A stretch of DNA of 64,000 bases from Microbacterium sp. zg-Y1090. GTDB taxonomy: Bacteria; Actinomycetota; Actinomycetes; Actinomycetales; Microbacteriaceae. The stretch lies in NCBI RefSeq assembly GCF_030246945.1, contig NZ_CP126742.1, positions 496,001 through 560,000 on the forward strand, read 5' to 3'. Both the position numbers and the translations under genes were made by a program. Below the pieces are notes generated by a model. It saw only the letters and a program-made list of their open reading frames with translations, was not told the origin of the DNA and did not search any database. Of this stretch, positions 54,019 to 63,261 are shown piece after piece (position 1 is the stretch's first letter; the number at the start of each line of letters is the position of its first letter).

Positions 54019-55335
54019 TCAGAACGGTGGCGGTGCGCCGCTCTGCGTCGCGGCGTGGAACTCAAGAGCGCGCTGCGGGACGTCCGAATACACGCGGCCC
54101 GTCGGACTGGTCCACATGAGAACCCCATCGGGCCTCTGGCGCACGGACCACGCGGTGTGGTGCTTGAGGGTGTGATGCCGTTTGCAGAGATGGGCGAGGT
54201 TGCACGCCTGGGTGGGTCCGCCGTGGGCGAAGTCGATCGTGTGATCGATGTCGCAGACCCACACGGCCGCACGGCACCCGGGGAAGCGGCAGTGCTCGTC
54301 GCGGCCGCGCAGCAGCCGCCGCTGGGCGCGGGACGGCCGGTACCGGTCGGCATCCTGAACATTGCCGGTCGCGGGGTCGATGAACAGCCGGTCCCACCCC
54401 GCAGCGGTGGAGGCATAGTGTCGGGCGGAACGTGCGTCGATGGGGCCATGGCTCTGGAGGGCCGCGGGGGCATCCGCTCCGGTGAGGGCCGCAACCGGTA
54501 CGGTCACCTGGATGCGTGCCACGATCGCGTCGGTCTCGCAGATCGCGCCGTCGGATTCCGCGGCACTGGCGTGGCCGGTCAGCAGCAGGTCGCTGAAGGC
54601 GTCTGCGCGACGCTGGTCCATCGTGCGGGCCGGCAGCGCGCCCGAGTCATGCTCGTCGGCGTCGCCGTCGCCGTCGCCGACGTTCGACTGATCGACGAGA
54701 ATGCGCGCGTACTGCGTGAGGCGATCCCGGATGCCGTGCGCCAGCGGCGCCGGGAGCAGCGCCACCACTTCTGCCATGCCGTCCTCGAGGTCCCGCACCC
54801 AGACGCGCCGTCCGGCGGCCGCCGTCGCGTGGCGCTCAGTGGAGGGAACGGGGTCGATGCGATGGGCGAGCATCGTGATGATCGGCTTGGCGCGCCCGGC
54901 GGTCTCCCGCTCTGCGACCGCGAGCGCCGCCTGCTCAAAGAGCGCTCGTGCGTCCGGGTCGGCGATGCGAGTTCCCACGTCACCGATCACCCGCAGATGC
55001 GCGATGTCGATGCGGCCATCCTGCAGCGACTGCACGGTGCTCGGGAACTGCCGCAGCATGGTGGTCGCCTCGTGGATGCGGTTCTGCATGCCGCGGTCCG
55101 ATCGCCGCAGCGCCGCAGCGAGCTCCGCGGCGATCGATCGCAAGGGCATCTCCCGCTCGCGCTGAGCGCTGATCGGGATGCGGGCGGTCTGCTCGGCCGC
55201 GATCGCGCCGGCTCGTCCGAGCAGCGACAGCTGTCGGGCCTGCAAAGCCGCGATCTGCCGGTCGGTGTCGAGCATCTCCGCCACGACGTCGGACGCCGCG
55301 AGCGCGGCATCCGATGCGACGGGGGAGGTGTTCAT
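54019..55335 (-). CDS. DUF222 / HNH endonuclease domain protein
   Basis: A 438-residue protein with an N-terminal DUF222 region (about 1-330, mostly helical) and a C-terminal HNH domain. The zinc/HNH part reads CRFPGC, DIDHTIDFAHGG, NLAHLCKRHHTLKHH, so catalytic His and metal ligands are intact. Such proteins are multicopy in actinobacteria and often sit in variable regions; their target is not established. The ATG at 55335 follows a typical sequence and gives a complete DUF222 start; the longer frame to 55542 has no support. Confidence 0.88.
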   Translation of the reverse strand: MNTSPVASDAALAASDVVAEMLDTDRQIAALQARQLSLLGRAGAIAAEQTARIPISAQREREMPLRSIAAELAAALRRSDRGMQNRIHEATTMLRQFPSTVQSLQDGRIDIAHLRVIGDVGTRIADPDARALFEQAALAVAERETAGRAKPIITMLAHRIDPVPSTERHATAAAGRRVWVRDLEDGMAEVVALLPAPLAHGIRDRLTQYARILVDQSNVGDGDGDADEHDSGALPARTMDQRRADAFSDLLLTGHASAAESDGAICETDAIVARIQVTVPVAALTGADAPAALQSHGPIDARSARHYASTAAGWDRLFIDPATGNVQDADRYRPSRAQRRLLRGRDEHCRFPGCRAAVWVCDIDHTIDFAHGGPTQACNLAHLCKRHHTLKHHTAWSVRQRPDGVLMWTSPTGRVYSDVPQRALEFHAATQSGAPPPF

Positions 55336-55454
55336 GCCGCTATTCTCGCGCCAACCTCCGACATTGATCCCGGGGAAAGCCCAGGTCACACAAGGTTGTG
55401 AAAAGTCGGCATCCGCTCTCGTTGGGGAGGAGACGCATCGCCGTGGGCAAAAGT

Positions 55455-55488
55455 AAGGGCCGATCGGAGAGGCGTCCGACCGGCCCTT
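55455..55488. terminator. Terminator-like hairpin
   Basis: AAGGGCCGATCGGA pairs with TCCGACCGGCCCTT with one A-C mismatch around a six-base loop, followed by TGTCCCTTTG. No gene on the plus strand ends nearby, so it may belong to an unannotated small transcript. Confidence 0.55.
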
Positions 55489-55566
55489 GTCCCTTTGCAC
55501 CAAGAGTGTCCTGCAATCACATGCCGGTAGCTGCCACAGCAAAACAACTACCGTGCGAGCACTCTA

Positions 55567-55603
55567 TAACGGAAAGATAACGAGGCACAAGCGTTTTCCG
55601 TTA
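55567..55603. repeat. Inverted repeat TAACGGAAA / TTTCCGTTA
   Basis: Two perfect 9-base arms lie 19 bases apart (55567-55575 and 55595-55603) in the most AT-rich patch of this part of the window. Confidence 0.6.
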
Positions 55604-55722
55604 CCTTTTCGTGACCGCCTTTGGGGGCCGTTTTTCGACGGCCGGTCGCAACGTCGCCGGCTCGGATCAGGCTCGTCCGACCGGGGGCAGCGTCTCGCGC
55701 CGGGATGCGGCATGCTCGACGG

Positions 55723-55932
55723 ATGGCAGGCGCACCGAACGGCTTCGAGTTCACGGTGAGGGGCGACCGTGTGGAGATCCGCCACCATGGACGGCTGGCG
55801 GCGACGCTGCGCAAGGCCTCTGCGATGAAGTTCCTCGACGATGTCGAGCGGGACGATCCGCAGCAGGTGATGGCGCGCATCACGGGGAACTACAAGCGCG
55901 GGAACGAACGGGCCGGCACGCACCGGCCGTGA
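55723..55932 (+). CDS. Small conserved hypothetical protein
   Basis: A 69-residue soluble protein, FEFTVRGDRVEIRHHGRLAA then FLDDVERDDPQQVMARITGN, suggesting a short beta hairpin followed by two helices. It is slightly basic, with no Cys. Similar small proteins recur in Microbacteriaceae; no function is known to me. The ATG at 55723 is preferred over an earlier in-frame codon (55621) since the added part is arginine-rich and overlaps the AT-rich patch. No ribosome site is visible. Confidence 0.6.
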   Translation: MAGAPNGFEFTVRGDRVEIRHHGRLAATLRKASAMKFLDDVERDDPQQVMARITGNYKRGNERAGTHRP

Positions 55933-56119
55933 CGCCCGGTGGCGAGCGGAAGAGGGCGTGGACTGAGCCCTGAGTTCTGCGAGGTGTTCGACGACGGGCA
56001 ACTCAGGCGGCAACGCGTTGCGTTGATCCGGTGAGCGCCGCGAAAAACCCCGGCTGGGTGCGAAAGTGGGCCGGCAGAGCCGATGGCGTCGCACGTCGTG
56101 CGTCGATTCTGCGAGATGC

Positions 56120-56136
56120 ATTGCGCACAACTCAAT
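56120..56136. promoter_or_regulatory. Candidate OhrR operator
   Basis: ATTG-N9-CAAT forms an inverted repeat 19 bases before the ohrR start, in a patch richer in A and T. OhrR sites elsewhere are AT-rich palindromes, so autoregulation is likely. Confidence 0.45.
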
Positions 56137-56155
56137 CCCGTGCGATGCTTCCCCG

Positions 56156-56620
56156 ATGACCGAGCCGCAGCACACGGACGAGCGCGCCATCGACGGGATG
56201 CTGTGCTTCTCGCTGTATGCCGCCAGCCGTGCGACGACGCAGGTGTACCGCCGGCTGCTGAAGCCGTCGGGGCTGACCTACCCGCAGTACCTCGTGCTGC
56301 TCGAGCTCTGGGAGCATGAGCCGCTCACCGTCAGCGACCTCGGTCGCGACCTGGCGCTGGATTCCGGCACGCTGTCGCCGCTGCTGTCCCGCCTCGAGAA
56401 CCTCGGCCACGTCGCCCGCACCCGGTCGACGGCCGATGCGCGGGTGGTCACGATCGCCCTCACCGCATCCGGCCGCGCGCTGCGCGCAGAGCTCGCCCAC
56501 GTGCCGGGCGAGGTCTTCCGCTGCATGGCGGTGTCGCCGGCCACCGCGCGGGCCATGCTCGCAAACCTCCGTGCCTATACCGACGCCGTGGAGGCGTCGA
56601 ACATCGCGGCATCCGTCTGA
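56156..56620 (+). CDS. ohrR: Organic hydroperoxide sensor-repressor OhrR (MarR family)
   Basis: A 154-residue winged-helix repressor. The reactive Cys is C17 in GMLCFSLYAASR, which matches the LCFALY block in which Bacillus OhrR is oxidised. TYPQYLVLLELWEHEPLTVS and LALDSGTLSPLLSRLENLG form the DNA-binding part, with a basic wing (RTRSTADARVV). It lacks further Cys, so this is a one-Cys type that would react with a small thiol such as mycothiol after oxidation. The gene is 46 bases upstream of ohr, in the same orientation. Confidence 0.92.
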   Translation: MTEPQHTDERAIDGMLCFSLYAASRATTQVYRRLLKPSGLTYPQYLVLLELWEHEPLTVSDLGRDLALDSGTLSPLLSRLENLGHVARTRSTADARVVTIALTASGRALRAELAHVPGEVFRCMAVSPATARAMLANLRAYTDAVEASNIAASV

Positions 56621-56666
56621 CCGACCCCATTTCCGCCACCGGAACACACACCCAGGAAGGTTCACC

Positions 56667-57089
56667 ATGGAAACCATCTACACCGCCGAGGCCCTCGCCA
56701 CGGGAGAAGGCCGCAACGGCCACGTGGTCACGGCCGACGGGATGCTCGACGTCGACGTGCGCGTGCCGAAGGAGATGGGCGGCGCGGGAGGCGCCCTCAA
56801 CCCGGAGCTGCTGTTCGCCGCGGGCTACGCGGCGTGCTTCCACAGTGCCCTGCTGAGCGTCGCCCGCCGCGAGAAGGTCGCCCTGCACGACACGAGCGTC
56901 GGTGCGCGCGTGGGTATCGGCTCGAACGGCGAGGGTGGCTTCGGTCTGGCCGTCGAGCTCGAGGTCGTCATCCCCGACCTGCCCGCCGAGCAGGCTCAGG
57001 CGCTGGCGGATGCCGCGCATCTGGTCTGCCCCTACTCCAACGCCACGCGGGGGAACATCGACGTCGTCGTGCGGGTCGTCGAGGACTGA
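56667..57089 (+). CDS. ohr: Organic hydroperoxide resistance protein Ohr
   Basis: A 140-residue thiol peroxidase of the OsmC/Ohr family that reduces organic hydroperoxides. Catalytic Cys are C57 (AGYAACFHSAL) and C121 (HLVCPYSNATRGN); the active-site Arg and Glu are present in DVRVPKEMGG and NPELLFAAGY. CAGGAAGG precedes the ATG. It is controlled by the upstream OhrR, which is expected to release DNA when oxidised. Confidence 0.96.
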   Translation: METIYTAEALATGEGRNGHVVTADGMLDVDVRVPKEMGGAGGALNPELLFAAGYAACFHSALLSVARREKVALHDTSVGARVGIGSNGEGGFGLAVELEVVIPDLPAEQAQALADAAHLVCPYSNATRGNIDVVVRVVED

Positions 57090-57270
57090 GCCGGCGGTTC
57101 TCTCGGTCGTGACCGGCCCTGTCGGGGCGGAAAGGTAGTCCCTGATGCGCCCGAGGGGCAAGGGGAACCACGGTATTGGTCACGAAAGCTCAGGTGCCGC
57201 TTAGCTGTACCGGTCACTACAGGCGCCGCGCACACCGGCCGGCGCCCTCCCGACGAAAGAGAGAAAACCC

Positions 57271-57552
57271 ATGCTCTGGACCATCCTCGGACTCCTGCTC
57301 GTCGGCCTCATCGCCGGCTTCATCGCTCGCGCCATCATCCCCGGCAAGCAGAGCATGAGCATCGTGATGACCATCGTCCTCGGTGTCGTGGGCTCCTTCG
57401 TGGGAGGCTTCCTCGGCTTCCTGCTCTTCGGAGCCGACCCCGAAGGCGGCTTCCTGCAGCCCGCCGGCATCATCGGCTCCATCCTCGGCGCGATCCTCGT
57501 GCTCGCGATCTACGTCTTCGCCACGCGCCGCAGCGGCGTTCGCACCCGCTGA
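57271..57552 (+). CDS. GlsB/YeaQ/YmgE family membrane protein
   Basis: A 93-residue protein with three membrane segments ([60 protein letters not shown]) and a basic C-terminal tail. The IPGKQ sequence after the first segment is typical of the 'transglycosylase-associated' family, a misleading name; the members are stress-linked small membrane proteins of unknown role. AAAGAGAGAAA precedes the ATG, and a strong hairpin follows. Confidence 0.88.
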   Translation: MLWTILGLLLVGLIAGFIARAIIPGKQSMSIVMTIVLGVVGSFVGGFLGFLLFGADPEGGFLQPAGIIGSILGAILVLAIYVFATRRSGVRTR

Positions 57553-57598
57553 TCGGCTGAGGGCTGCGGAGAGTCGTACTCGACCGCTGAGACTGCCC

Positions 57599-57632
57599 GA
57601 CGGGGGCTGCGCGACATGGCGCAGCCCCCGTC
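57599..57632 (+). terminator. Terminator after the GlsB-type gene
   Basis: A perfect 14-bp stem, GACGGGGGCTGCGC with GCGCAGCCCCCGTC, around a six-base loop, followed by GTCGTTCTC. Confidence 0.8.
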
Positions 57633-57775
57633 GTCGTTCTCGCCGCCCGGCCGGTGAGCCCGCGCCCCGCCGTCGCCGCGCAACCGTTCCGGTGCGTGTG
57701 TACTCTCGGAGCGTGCGCCGCGGTCACCCGAACCGCCGCGCTTTCTGCTCCCCGTGAAAGGCCCATCGGCACGCC

Positions 57776-59014
57776 GTGTACTCCCTGCTCCTCACGATCA
57801 TCTACGTCGCCTTCGTCAGCCTCGGCCTGCCCGACTCGCTCATCGGCGCCGGCTGGCCGGTGATGCACCGGGACCTCGGTGTGCCGCTGTCCCTCGCCGG
57901 CATCATCACGATGGTGATCGCGGGCGGCACGATCCTGTCGAGCCTGGCCTCCGAGCGGGTCACGCGACGCTTCGGCGCCGGACTCGTCACGGCCGTCAGC
58001 GTGGGGATGACCGCCGCCGCCCTCGTCGGCTTCTCCTTCTCGGACTCGTTCTGGATGCTGTGCCTCTGGGCCATCCCCTACGGGCTCGGCGCCGGTGCGG
58101 TGGATGCAGCGCTCAACAACTACGTGGCGCTGCACTACGCGGCGCGGCACATGAACTGGCTGCACAGCTTCTGGGGCCTCGGCGCCTCGATCAGCCCGTT
58201 CATCATGAGCTTCGCGCTCACCTCGGGCATGGGCTGGTCCAGCGCCTATCTCATCGTCGGCCTCATCCAGGTGGCGCTCACCTTCGTACTGCTGGTGAGC
58301 CTGCCGCTGTGGGGCAGGGTGAACGCGGTCGTGCCGCCGGGGAGCAGCACCGAACGCGACGACGTTCACCCGGATGCCGTTGACGCGCCCGGCCACGGAC
58401 GCACCCACGTCCCGCTCGCCCAGGCCCTGCGCATCCCCGGCGTCGCGCTGATCCTGACGGCGTTCTTCGCCTACTGCGCGCTGGAGTCGACCGCGCTCCT
58501 GTGGGCGTCCACGTGGCTCGTCACCGACCGCGACGTCCCCGAGGCCACCGCCGCGGCCTTCGCCTCACTGTTCCTCCTCGGCATCACCGGCGGACGCTTC
58601 CTCGCGGGATTCTTCGCCGACCGTCTGGGGGACCGGGCGCTCATCCGAGGCGGATTCGCCACGGTCGGTCTCGGCGCCGTGCTGCTCGCGCTGCCTCTCG
58701 AGACCGACGCGGTCGCCCTCGCCGGCCTCGTGCTCACCGGCCTCGGCGCCGCGCCGATCTATCCCGCCATCATCCACTCGACCCCGGTCAACTTCGGACG
58801 GCGCAACTCGCAGGCCATCATCGGCATCCAGATGGCGGCCGCCTACACCGGCTCGACCTTCGCACCGCCGCTGTTCGGCCTGCTCTCGGCGTGGTTCGGC
58901 CTGTGGCTGTTCCCGCTGTTCATCGGCATCCTCGCGATCATGGGCGTCGTCATGTCGGAGCGACTCAACCGGCTCATCGACCGACGCAGGCGCGTCGGGC
59001 GGCCCGCGGGCTGA
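57776..59014 (+). CDS. MFS transporter
   Basis: A 412-residue membrane protein with about 12 segments. IIYVAFVSLGLPDSLIGAGW and IPYGLGAGAVDAALNNYVAL match the FucP/sugar:H+ symporter-like MFS group that carries an N-terminal GxxD and a VDAALN block. The GTG at 57776 starts directly before the first segment. A hydrophilic middle loop of about 35 residues separates the halves. The substrate is unknown. It is convergent with the ATPase gene, 103 bases away, with no clear terminator between. Confidence 0.88.
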   Translation: MYSLLLTIIYVAFVSLGLPDSLIGAGWPVMHRDLGVPLSLAGIITMVIAGGTILSSLASERVTRRFGAGLVTAVSVGMTAAALVGFSFSDSFWMLCLWAIPYGLGAGAVDAALNNYVALHYAARHMNWLHSFWGLGASISPFIMSFALTSGMGWSSAYLIVGLIQVALTFVLLVSLPLWGRVNAVVPPGSSTERDDVHPDAVDAPGHGRTHVPLAQALRIPGVALILTAFFAYCALESTALLWASTWLVTDRDVPEATAAAFASLFLLGITGGRFLAGFFADRLGDRALIRGGFATVGLGAVLLALPLETDAVALAGLVLTGLGAAPIYPAIIHSTPVNFGRRNSQAIIGIQMAAAYTGSTFAPPLFGLLSAWFGLWLFPLFIGILAIMGVVMSERLNRLIDRRRRVGRPAG

Positions 59015-59117
59015 TCCCCGGTCCGTCCGCTGCGCAGGACCCGCGCCGTGCGGCGTGTGACTTCCCGTTCACCTGATCCCCGCCGTCGCACCGCGCGCAC
59101 GCCCGCGACGCAGCGGC

Positions 59118-60212
<1,095 letters not shown>

Positions 60213-60278
60213 TGTCTCTTTCCTTTCGCCGGCGGTACGCGCCGGTAGATCCGTGGTGAGGGAGTTGCGGGGCCGAGG

Positions 60279-60860
60279 TCAGGCGGCCGCGTCGGCACGT
60301 TGCGGCTGCCGCACGTCGTGGAGGGCTTCGGACCAGGCGACGAGCTGGTCGAACAGGATGCCGAGGTGGGCGGACTGCTGGGGCCCGGGGGTGAAAGTGG
60401 CGAAGTTCTCGAACTCGGTCATGAGGGAGAGGGTCAGGGTCTGGCGCACGGTGGCGACTTGGAGCTCGGCGAGCACGAGCCGCAGGTGCTCGATCGCGCG
60501 TGCTCCGCCGACCCCGCCGTATCCCACGAGCGCGGCCGCCTTGTTGTTCCACTCGCTGTACAGGTAGTCGATCGCGTTCTTGAGCACGCCGGATGTGGAG
60601 TGGTTGTACTCGGGCGTGACGAAGATGTACCCATCGAACTGGGCGATCTTCTCGGACCACCGCCGCGTGTGGTCGTTGCTGTACTGACCCGACATCGCCG
60701 ACATCGGCTCATCGAGGTGGGGGAGCACGTAGTCGGCGAGGTCGACGAGCTCGAAGTCGGCGTCGTCGCGCGGGGCGGCCTGCGCGAGCACCCAGTCCGC
60801 GACCTGCTTTCCGTTGCGGCCGGGACGGGTGCTTCCGAGGATGATGGCGATCTTGGTCAT
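60279..60860 (-). CDS. NADPH-dependent FMN reductase/NAD(P)H quinone reductase
   Basis: A 193-residue flavodoxin-like reductase. [20 protein letters not shown] binds the FMN phosphate; [22 protein letters not shown] is the conserved substrate-side block. Enzymes of this group reduce quinones, azo dyes, chromate or flavins. Its ATG overlaps the stop of the upstream NAD(P)-binding gene (ATGA). It belongs to the MarR-linked three-gene oxidoreductase operon. Confidence 0.92.
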   Translation of the reverse strand: MTKIAIILGSTRPGRNGKQVADWVLAQAAPRDDADFELVDLADYVLPHLDEPMSAMSGQYSNDHTRRWSEKIAQFDGYIFVTPEYNHSTSGVLKNAIDYLYSEWNNKAAALVGYGGVGGARAIEHLRLVLAELQVATVRQTLTLSLMTEFENFATFTPGPQQSAHLGILFDQLVAWSEALHDVRQPQRADAAA

Positions 60861-61537
60861 TGCTGCACTGCTCCTTCTGTGTGTCGTTCGTGTTCATCGA
60901 TCAGCAGACGCAGGTCCGCCGCCGGGAGATGGGCGCCGAAGGCCGGATGGCCCGGCTGCAGCACGACGCCCGCAGCGAGGGGACCGACGATGACGGGGTC
61001 GAACCCGAGGGCGTCGACGAAGTCCGCCACGCGCGCGAGGTCGGTGGCGCGGTCTCCCGCGATCGCGATCGCTTTGCGGCCCATCGCGCCGGTGGGTCGT
61101 GCCTCTTCCTCGAGGTCGTGGTAGCCCATGTGGTTCAGCGCCTTCACGACGCGCGAGTCCGCAAGGAAGCCCTGGACGATCTCGCTCGTGGAAGTGCGCG
61201 GGTCGTCCAGGTCGTCGCGGATGCCGTCGGTCTCCCACCAGTAGTTCATCGCGTCGACGACGAGCTTGCCGTCCAGTTGCGTGAGGGGGAGGCGGCGGTG
61301 CTGGCCCAGAGGCAGGGCGAGCACGACGATGTCCGCCTCGCCCGCCGCCTGTTCTGCACGCACAGCGGTCGCCCCGGGTGCGAGCACGTCGATCGTGAGA
61401 GCGATCCGCTCGCGATCCCCGGAACCGGCGACCAGGACGCGGTAGCCAGCGGCCAGGGCGAGGCGCGCGAGAACCGTGCCCACTTTGCCGGCACCGAGGA
61501 TGCCGACGGTCGTCGTGCTGCGGCTGGTGATGTCCAT
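60857..61537 (-). CDS. NADPH-dependent reductase, F420:NADP-oxidoreductase-like
   Basis: A 226-residue Rossmann protein starting [20 protein letters not shown], the NADP-binding fold of F420-dependent NADP reductases; a substrate-side block ([18 protein letters not shown]) and C-terminal helices follow. It may recycle NADPH/F420H2 or reduce a small substrate. The ATG at 61537 is 14 bases after the LLM gene stop; the longer frame upstream is a shadow. It works presumably with the luciferase-like enzyme, which often uses FMN or F420. Confidence 0.85.
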   Translation of the reverse strand: MDITSRSTTTVGILGAGKVGTVLARLALAAGYRVLVAGSGDRERIALTIDVLAPGATAVRAEQAAGEADIVVLALPLGQHRRLPLTQLDGKLVVDAMNYWWETDGIRDDLDDPRTSTSEIVQGFLADSRVVKALNHMGYHDLEEEARPTGAMGRKAIAIAGDRATDLARVADFVDALGFDPVIVGPLAAGVVLQPGHPAFGAHLPAADLRLLIDEHERHTEGAVQQ

Positions 61538-61551
61538 GTGGTCGTTCTCCT

Positions 61552-62631
61552 TCACCGCCGGAACGCTGCACCGGTCATCGCCCGACGGCCAGGGGCCTCG
61601 GCGAGCATCTCGCGGACCATCGGGATCACCTTCGTGCCGTACAGCTCGACGGCACGGAGGCGGGCACTCGCGGCGAGGGCCCCGCCGGCGGCGTAGGTGA
61701 GATCGAACCGACCGACGTCGAGCGTCGAGATGGCATCCGCCATCTTGCGGGCGACGGTCTCGGGCGAACCGACGTACAGCGAGCCCCGCCCGACGTCGGC
61801 CTCGAACTGCGACCGCTGCACGGGCGCCCAGCCGCGCAGCGCCCCGATGCGGTCGTGCATGACCTTGTAGCCCGGGTAGAAGAGCTCCTTGGCTTCGGCA
61901 TCCGTCTCGGCGATGAATCCGGGGGAGTGCATGCCCACGGGGTAGGCGGTCGTACCGAGCTGCTCCGTCGCCCGTCGATACAGGTCGACATACGGCGCGA
62001 AGCGAACGGGTGGGCCGCCGATGATGCCGAGCATGAGCCGGAATCCGTAGTGAGCCGTGCGCAGCACCGACTGAGGGGTGCCGCCGACCCCGACCCACGT
62101 GCGCAGCCGGCCGGAGTCGGTCTTCGGGAAGACGTCGGCTTCGTGCAGGGGCGCGCGCGTCGTTCCTTCCCACGTGACCGGCTTCTCGTCGAGGAGCGCA
62201 TGGAAGAGGTTGATCTTCTCGTCGAACAGCACCTCGTAATCCGAGAGGTCGTAGCCGAAGAGCGGGAAGGACTCGGTGAAGGATCCGCGGCCCAGGATGA
62301 CCTCGGCGCGCCCGTTCGAGAGAGCGTCGACGGTGGCGAAGCGCTGGAACACCCTCACCGGGTCATCGGAGGACAAGACGGTGACGCCGGAACCCAGTCG
62401 GATCCGTTCGGTCGCGGTGGCGATGCCCGCCAGCACGGTCTCGGGCGACGAGATCGCGTACTCGGGCCGGTGGTGCTCGCCGACGGTCATGGCATCGATG
62501 CCGATGTCGTCGGCGAGCACGGCCTCGGCCAGGGTGGCGCGGATCGCTTCCGCGTAGGAGACGACGGCACCACGGTCGTTGCGTGGCAGATCGCCGAAGG
62601 TGTCGATGCCGAACTCCAGCTCGGTCGTCAT
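61552..62631 (-). CDS. LLM class flavin-dependent oxidoreductase (luciferase-like)
   Basis: A 359-residue TIM-barrel enzyme of the bacterial luciferase family. [50 protein letters not shown] and [12 protein letters not shown] are standard family blocks. Such enzymes are FMN- or F420-dependent monooxygenases or reductases; the substrate is unknown. The ATG at 62631 lies after GGGAGGG; the longer frame starting at 62676 would cover operator 1. It is first in the operon with the two reductases, divergent from marR. Confidence 0.92.
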   Translation of the reverse strand: MTTELEFGIDTFGDLPRNDRGAVVSYAEAIRATLAEAVLADDIGIDAMTVGEHHRPEYAISSPETVLAGIATATERIRLGSGVTVLSSDDPVRVFQRFATVDALSNGRAEVILGRGSFTESFPLFGYDLSDYEVLFDEKINLFHALLDEKPVTWEGTTRAPLHEADVFPKTDSGRLRTWVGVGGTPQSVLRTAHYGFRLMLGIIGGPPVRFAPYVDLYRRATEQLGTTAYPVGMHSPGFIAETDAEAKELFYPGYKVMHDRIGALRGWAPVQRSQFEADVGRGSLYVGSPETVARKMADAISTLDVGRFDLTYAAGGALAASARLRAVELYGTKVIPMVREMLAEAPGRRAMTGAAFRR

Positions 62632-62663
62632 GGTCCCATCCCTCCCGTCGCCGGTCCCTCCGG

Positions 62664-62705
62664 ATTGACGTGTCAACGCCCCAACCGTAGGATTGACGTA
62701 TCAAT
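62664..62705. promoter_or_regulatory. marR promoter with two overlapping palindromic operators
   Basis: Operator 1 is TTGACGTGTCAA (62665-62676) and operator 2 is ATTGACGTATCAAT (62692-62705), 28 bp centre to centre. The plus-strand promoter is TTGACG (62665-62670), a 17-base spacer, and TAGGAT (62688-62693), so one operator covers the -35 and the other the -10 and start. The divergent oxidoreductase operon begins 34 bases away, so one repressor can silence both directions. Confidence 0.8.
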
Positions 62706-62720
62706 TCCCGGGGAGGCGGA

Positions 62721-63215
62721 ATGGGCGAGAAGCACCGGTCGATGCCCACACCGGAGCAGCTGCGCATATGGCGGGAGTACATCGAGACGGCAGAGGCGCT
62801 GCGCACGCGCCTCGCGAACCGACTGCAGACCGACTCGGGCCTGTCAGCGGGCGACTACCAGGTGCTGATCGCTCTCACGGAGGCCCCGGAACACACGCTC
62901 CGCTCGTCGGAGCTCGCGACGGTGATCGGGTGGGAGCGCAGTCGCCTGTCGCATCATCTGGGACGGATGGAGAAGCGGCAGCTCATCGGCAGGGCGCCCT
63001 GCGCCGACGACGTGCACGGGGTGGACGTGACGGCGACGACGCACGGCCGCGAGGCGTTCCGCGCGGCATCCGTCCCGCACCTTCGCGCCGTGCGGGAGCT
63101 GTTCCTCGACGCGCTCACCCCCGAGATGCTCGCCCATGTCGACGAGATCGCCACCGCTCTGAGCCGGCACCTCGCGCCGGGTGCGGTGTCAGGGGTTCCC
63201 GTGGCGAGCCGATGA
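62721..63215 (+). CDS. MarR family transcriptional regulator
   Basis: A 164-residue winged-helix repressor. SAGDYQVLIALTEAPEHTLR then LATVIGWERSRLSHHLGRME form the DNA-binding domain; APCADDVHGVDVTATTHG is the wing. GGGGAGGCGG precedes the ATG. Duplicate palindromes over its own promoter and the start region of the divergent LLM-reductase operon indicate autoregulation and control of that operon. The inducer is probably an electrophile or quinone-like compound, by analogy with other MarR-reductase pairs. C95 (RAPCADD) is the single Cys and could sense oxidation. Confidence 0.92.
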   Translation: MGEKHRSMPTPEQLRIWREYIETAEALRTRLANRLQTDSGLSAGDYQVLIALTEAPEHTLRSSELATVIGWERSRLSHHLGRMEKRQLIGRAPCADDVHGVDVTATTHGREAFRAASVPHLRAVRELFLDALTPEMLAHVDEIATALSRHLAPGAVSGVPVASR

Positions 63216-63261
63216 TCCCCCTCATCAGAGGGTGATGAGCAGCCCGCCGAGCGCGTCGCGG

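Larger units (their letters stand above)
55336..55722. other. 387-base gene-free region with a terminator-like hairpin and an AT-rich inverted repeat
   Basis: No convincing gene is seen on either strand. It holds a 14-bp hairpin with one mismatch (55455-55488) and a clearly AT-richer patch (about 55530-55615) with inverted arms TAACGGAAA and TTTCCGTTA. It could encode a small RNA or be an old integration scar, but there is no direct proof. Confidence 0.5.

Noticed and set aside
55564..56190. A minus-strand frame across 55564-56190 with the segment ELPVVEHLAELRAQ
   Set aside because: Considered as a decayed gene, but no family match was recognised, it spans the real plus-strand small gene, and no start site fits.
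57090..57270. Possible stress-sigma promoter (GGGGAAC...GGTAT) before the GlsB-type gene
   Set aside because: The spacing does not fit SigH or SigB consensus boxes well enough to report.
63215..63261. Weak hairpin CTCATCA / TGATGAG between marR and the acyl-CoA dehydrogenase gene
   Set aside because: Only seven base pairs with low GC and no T-run; too weak to call a terminator.
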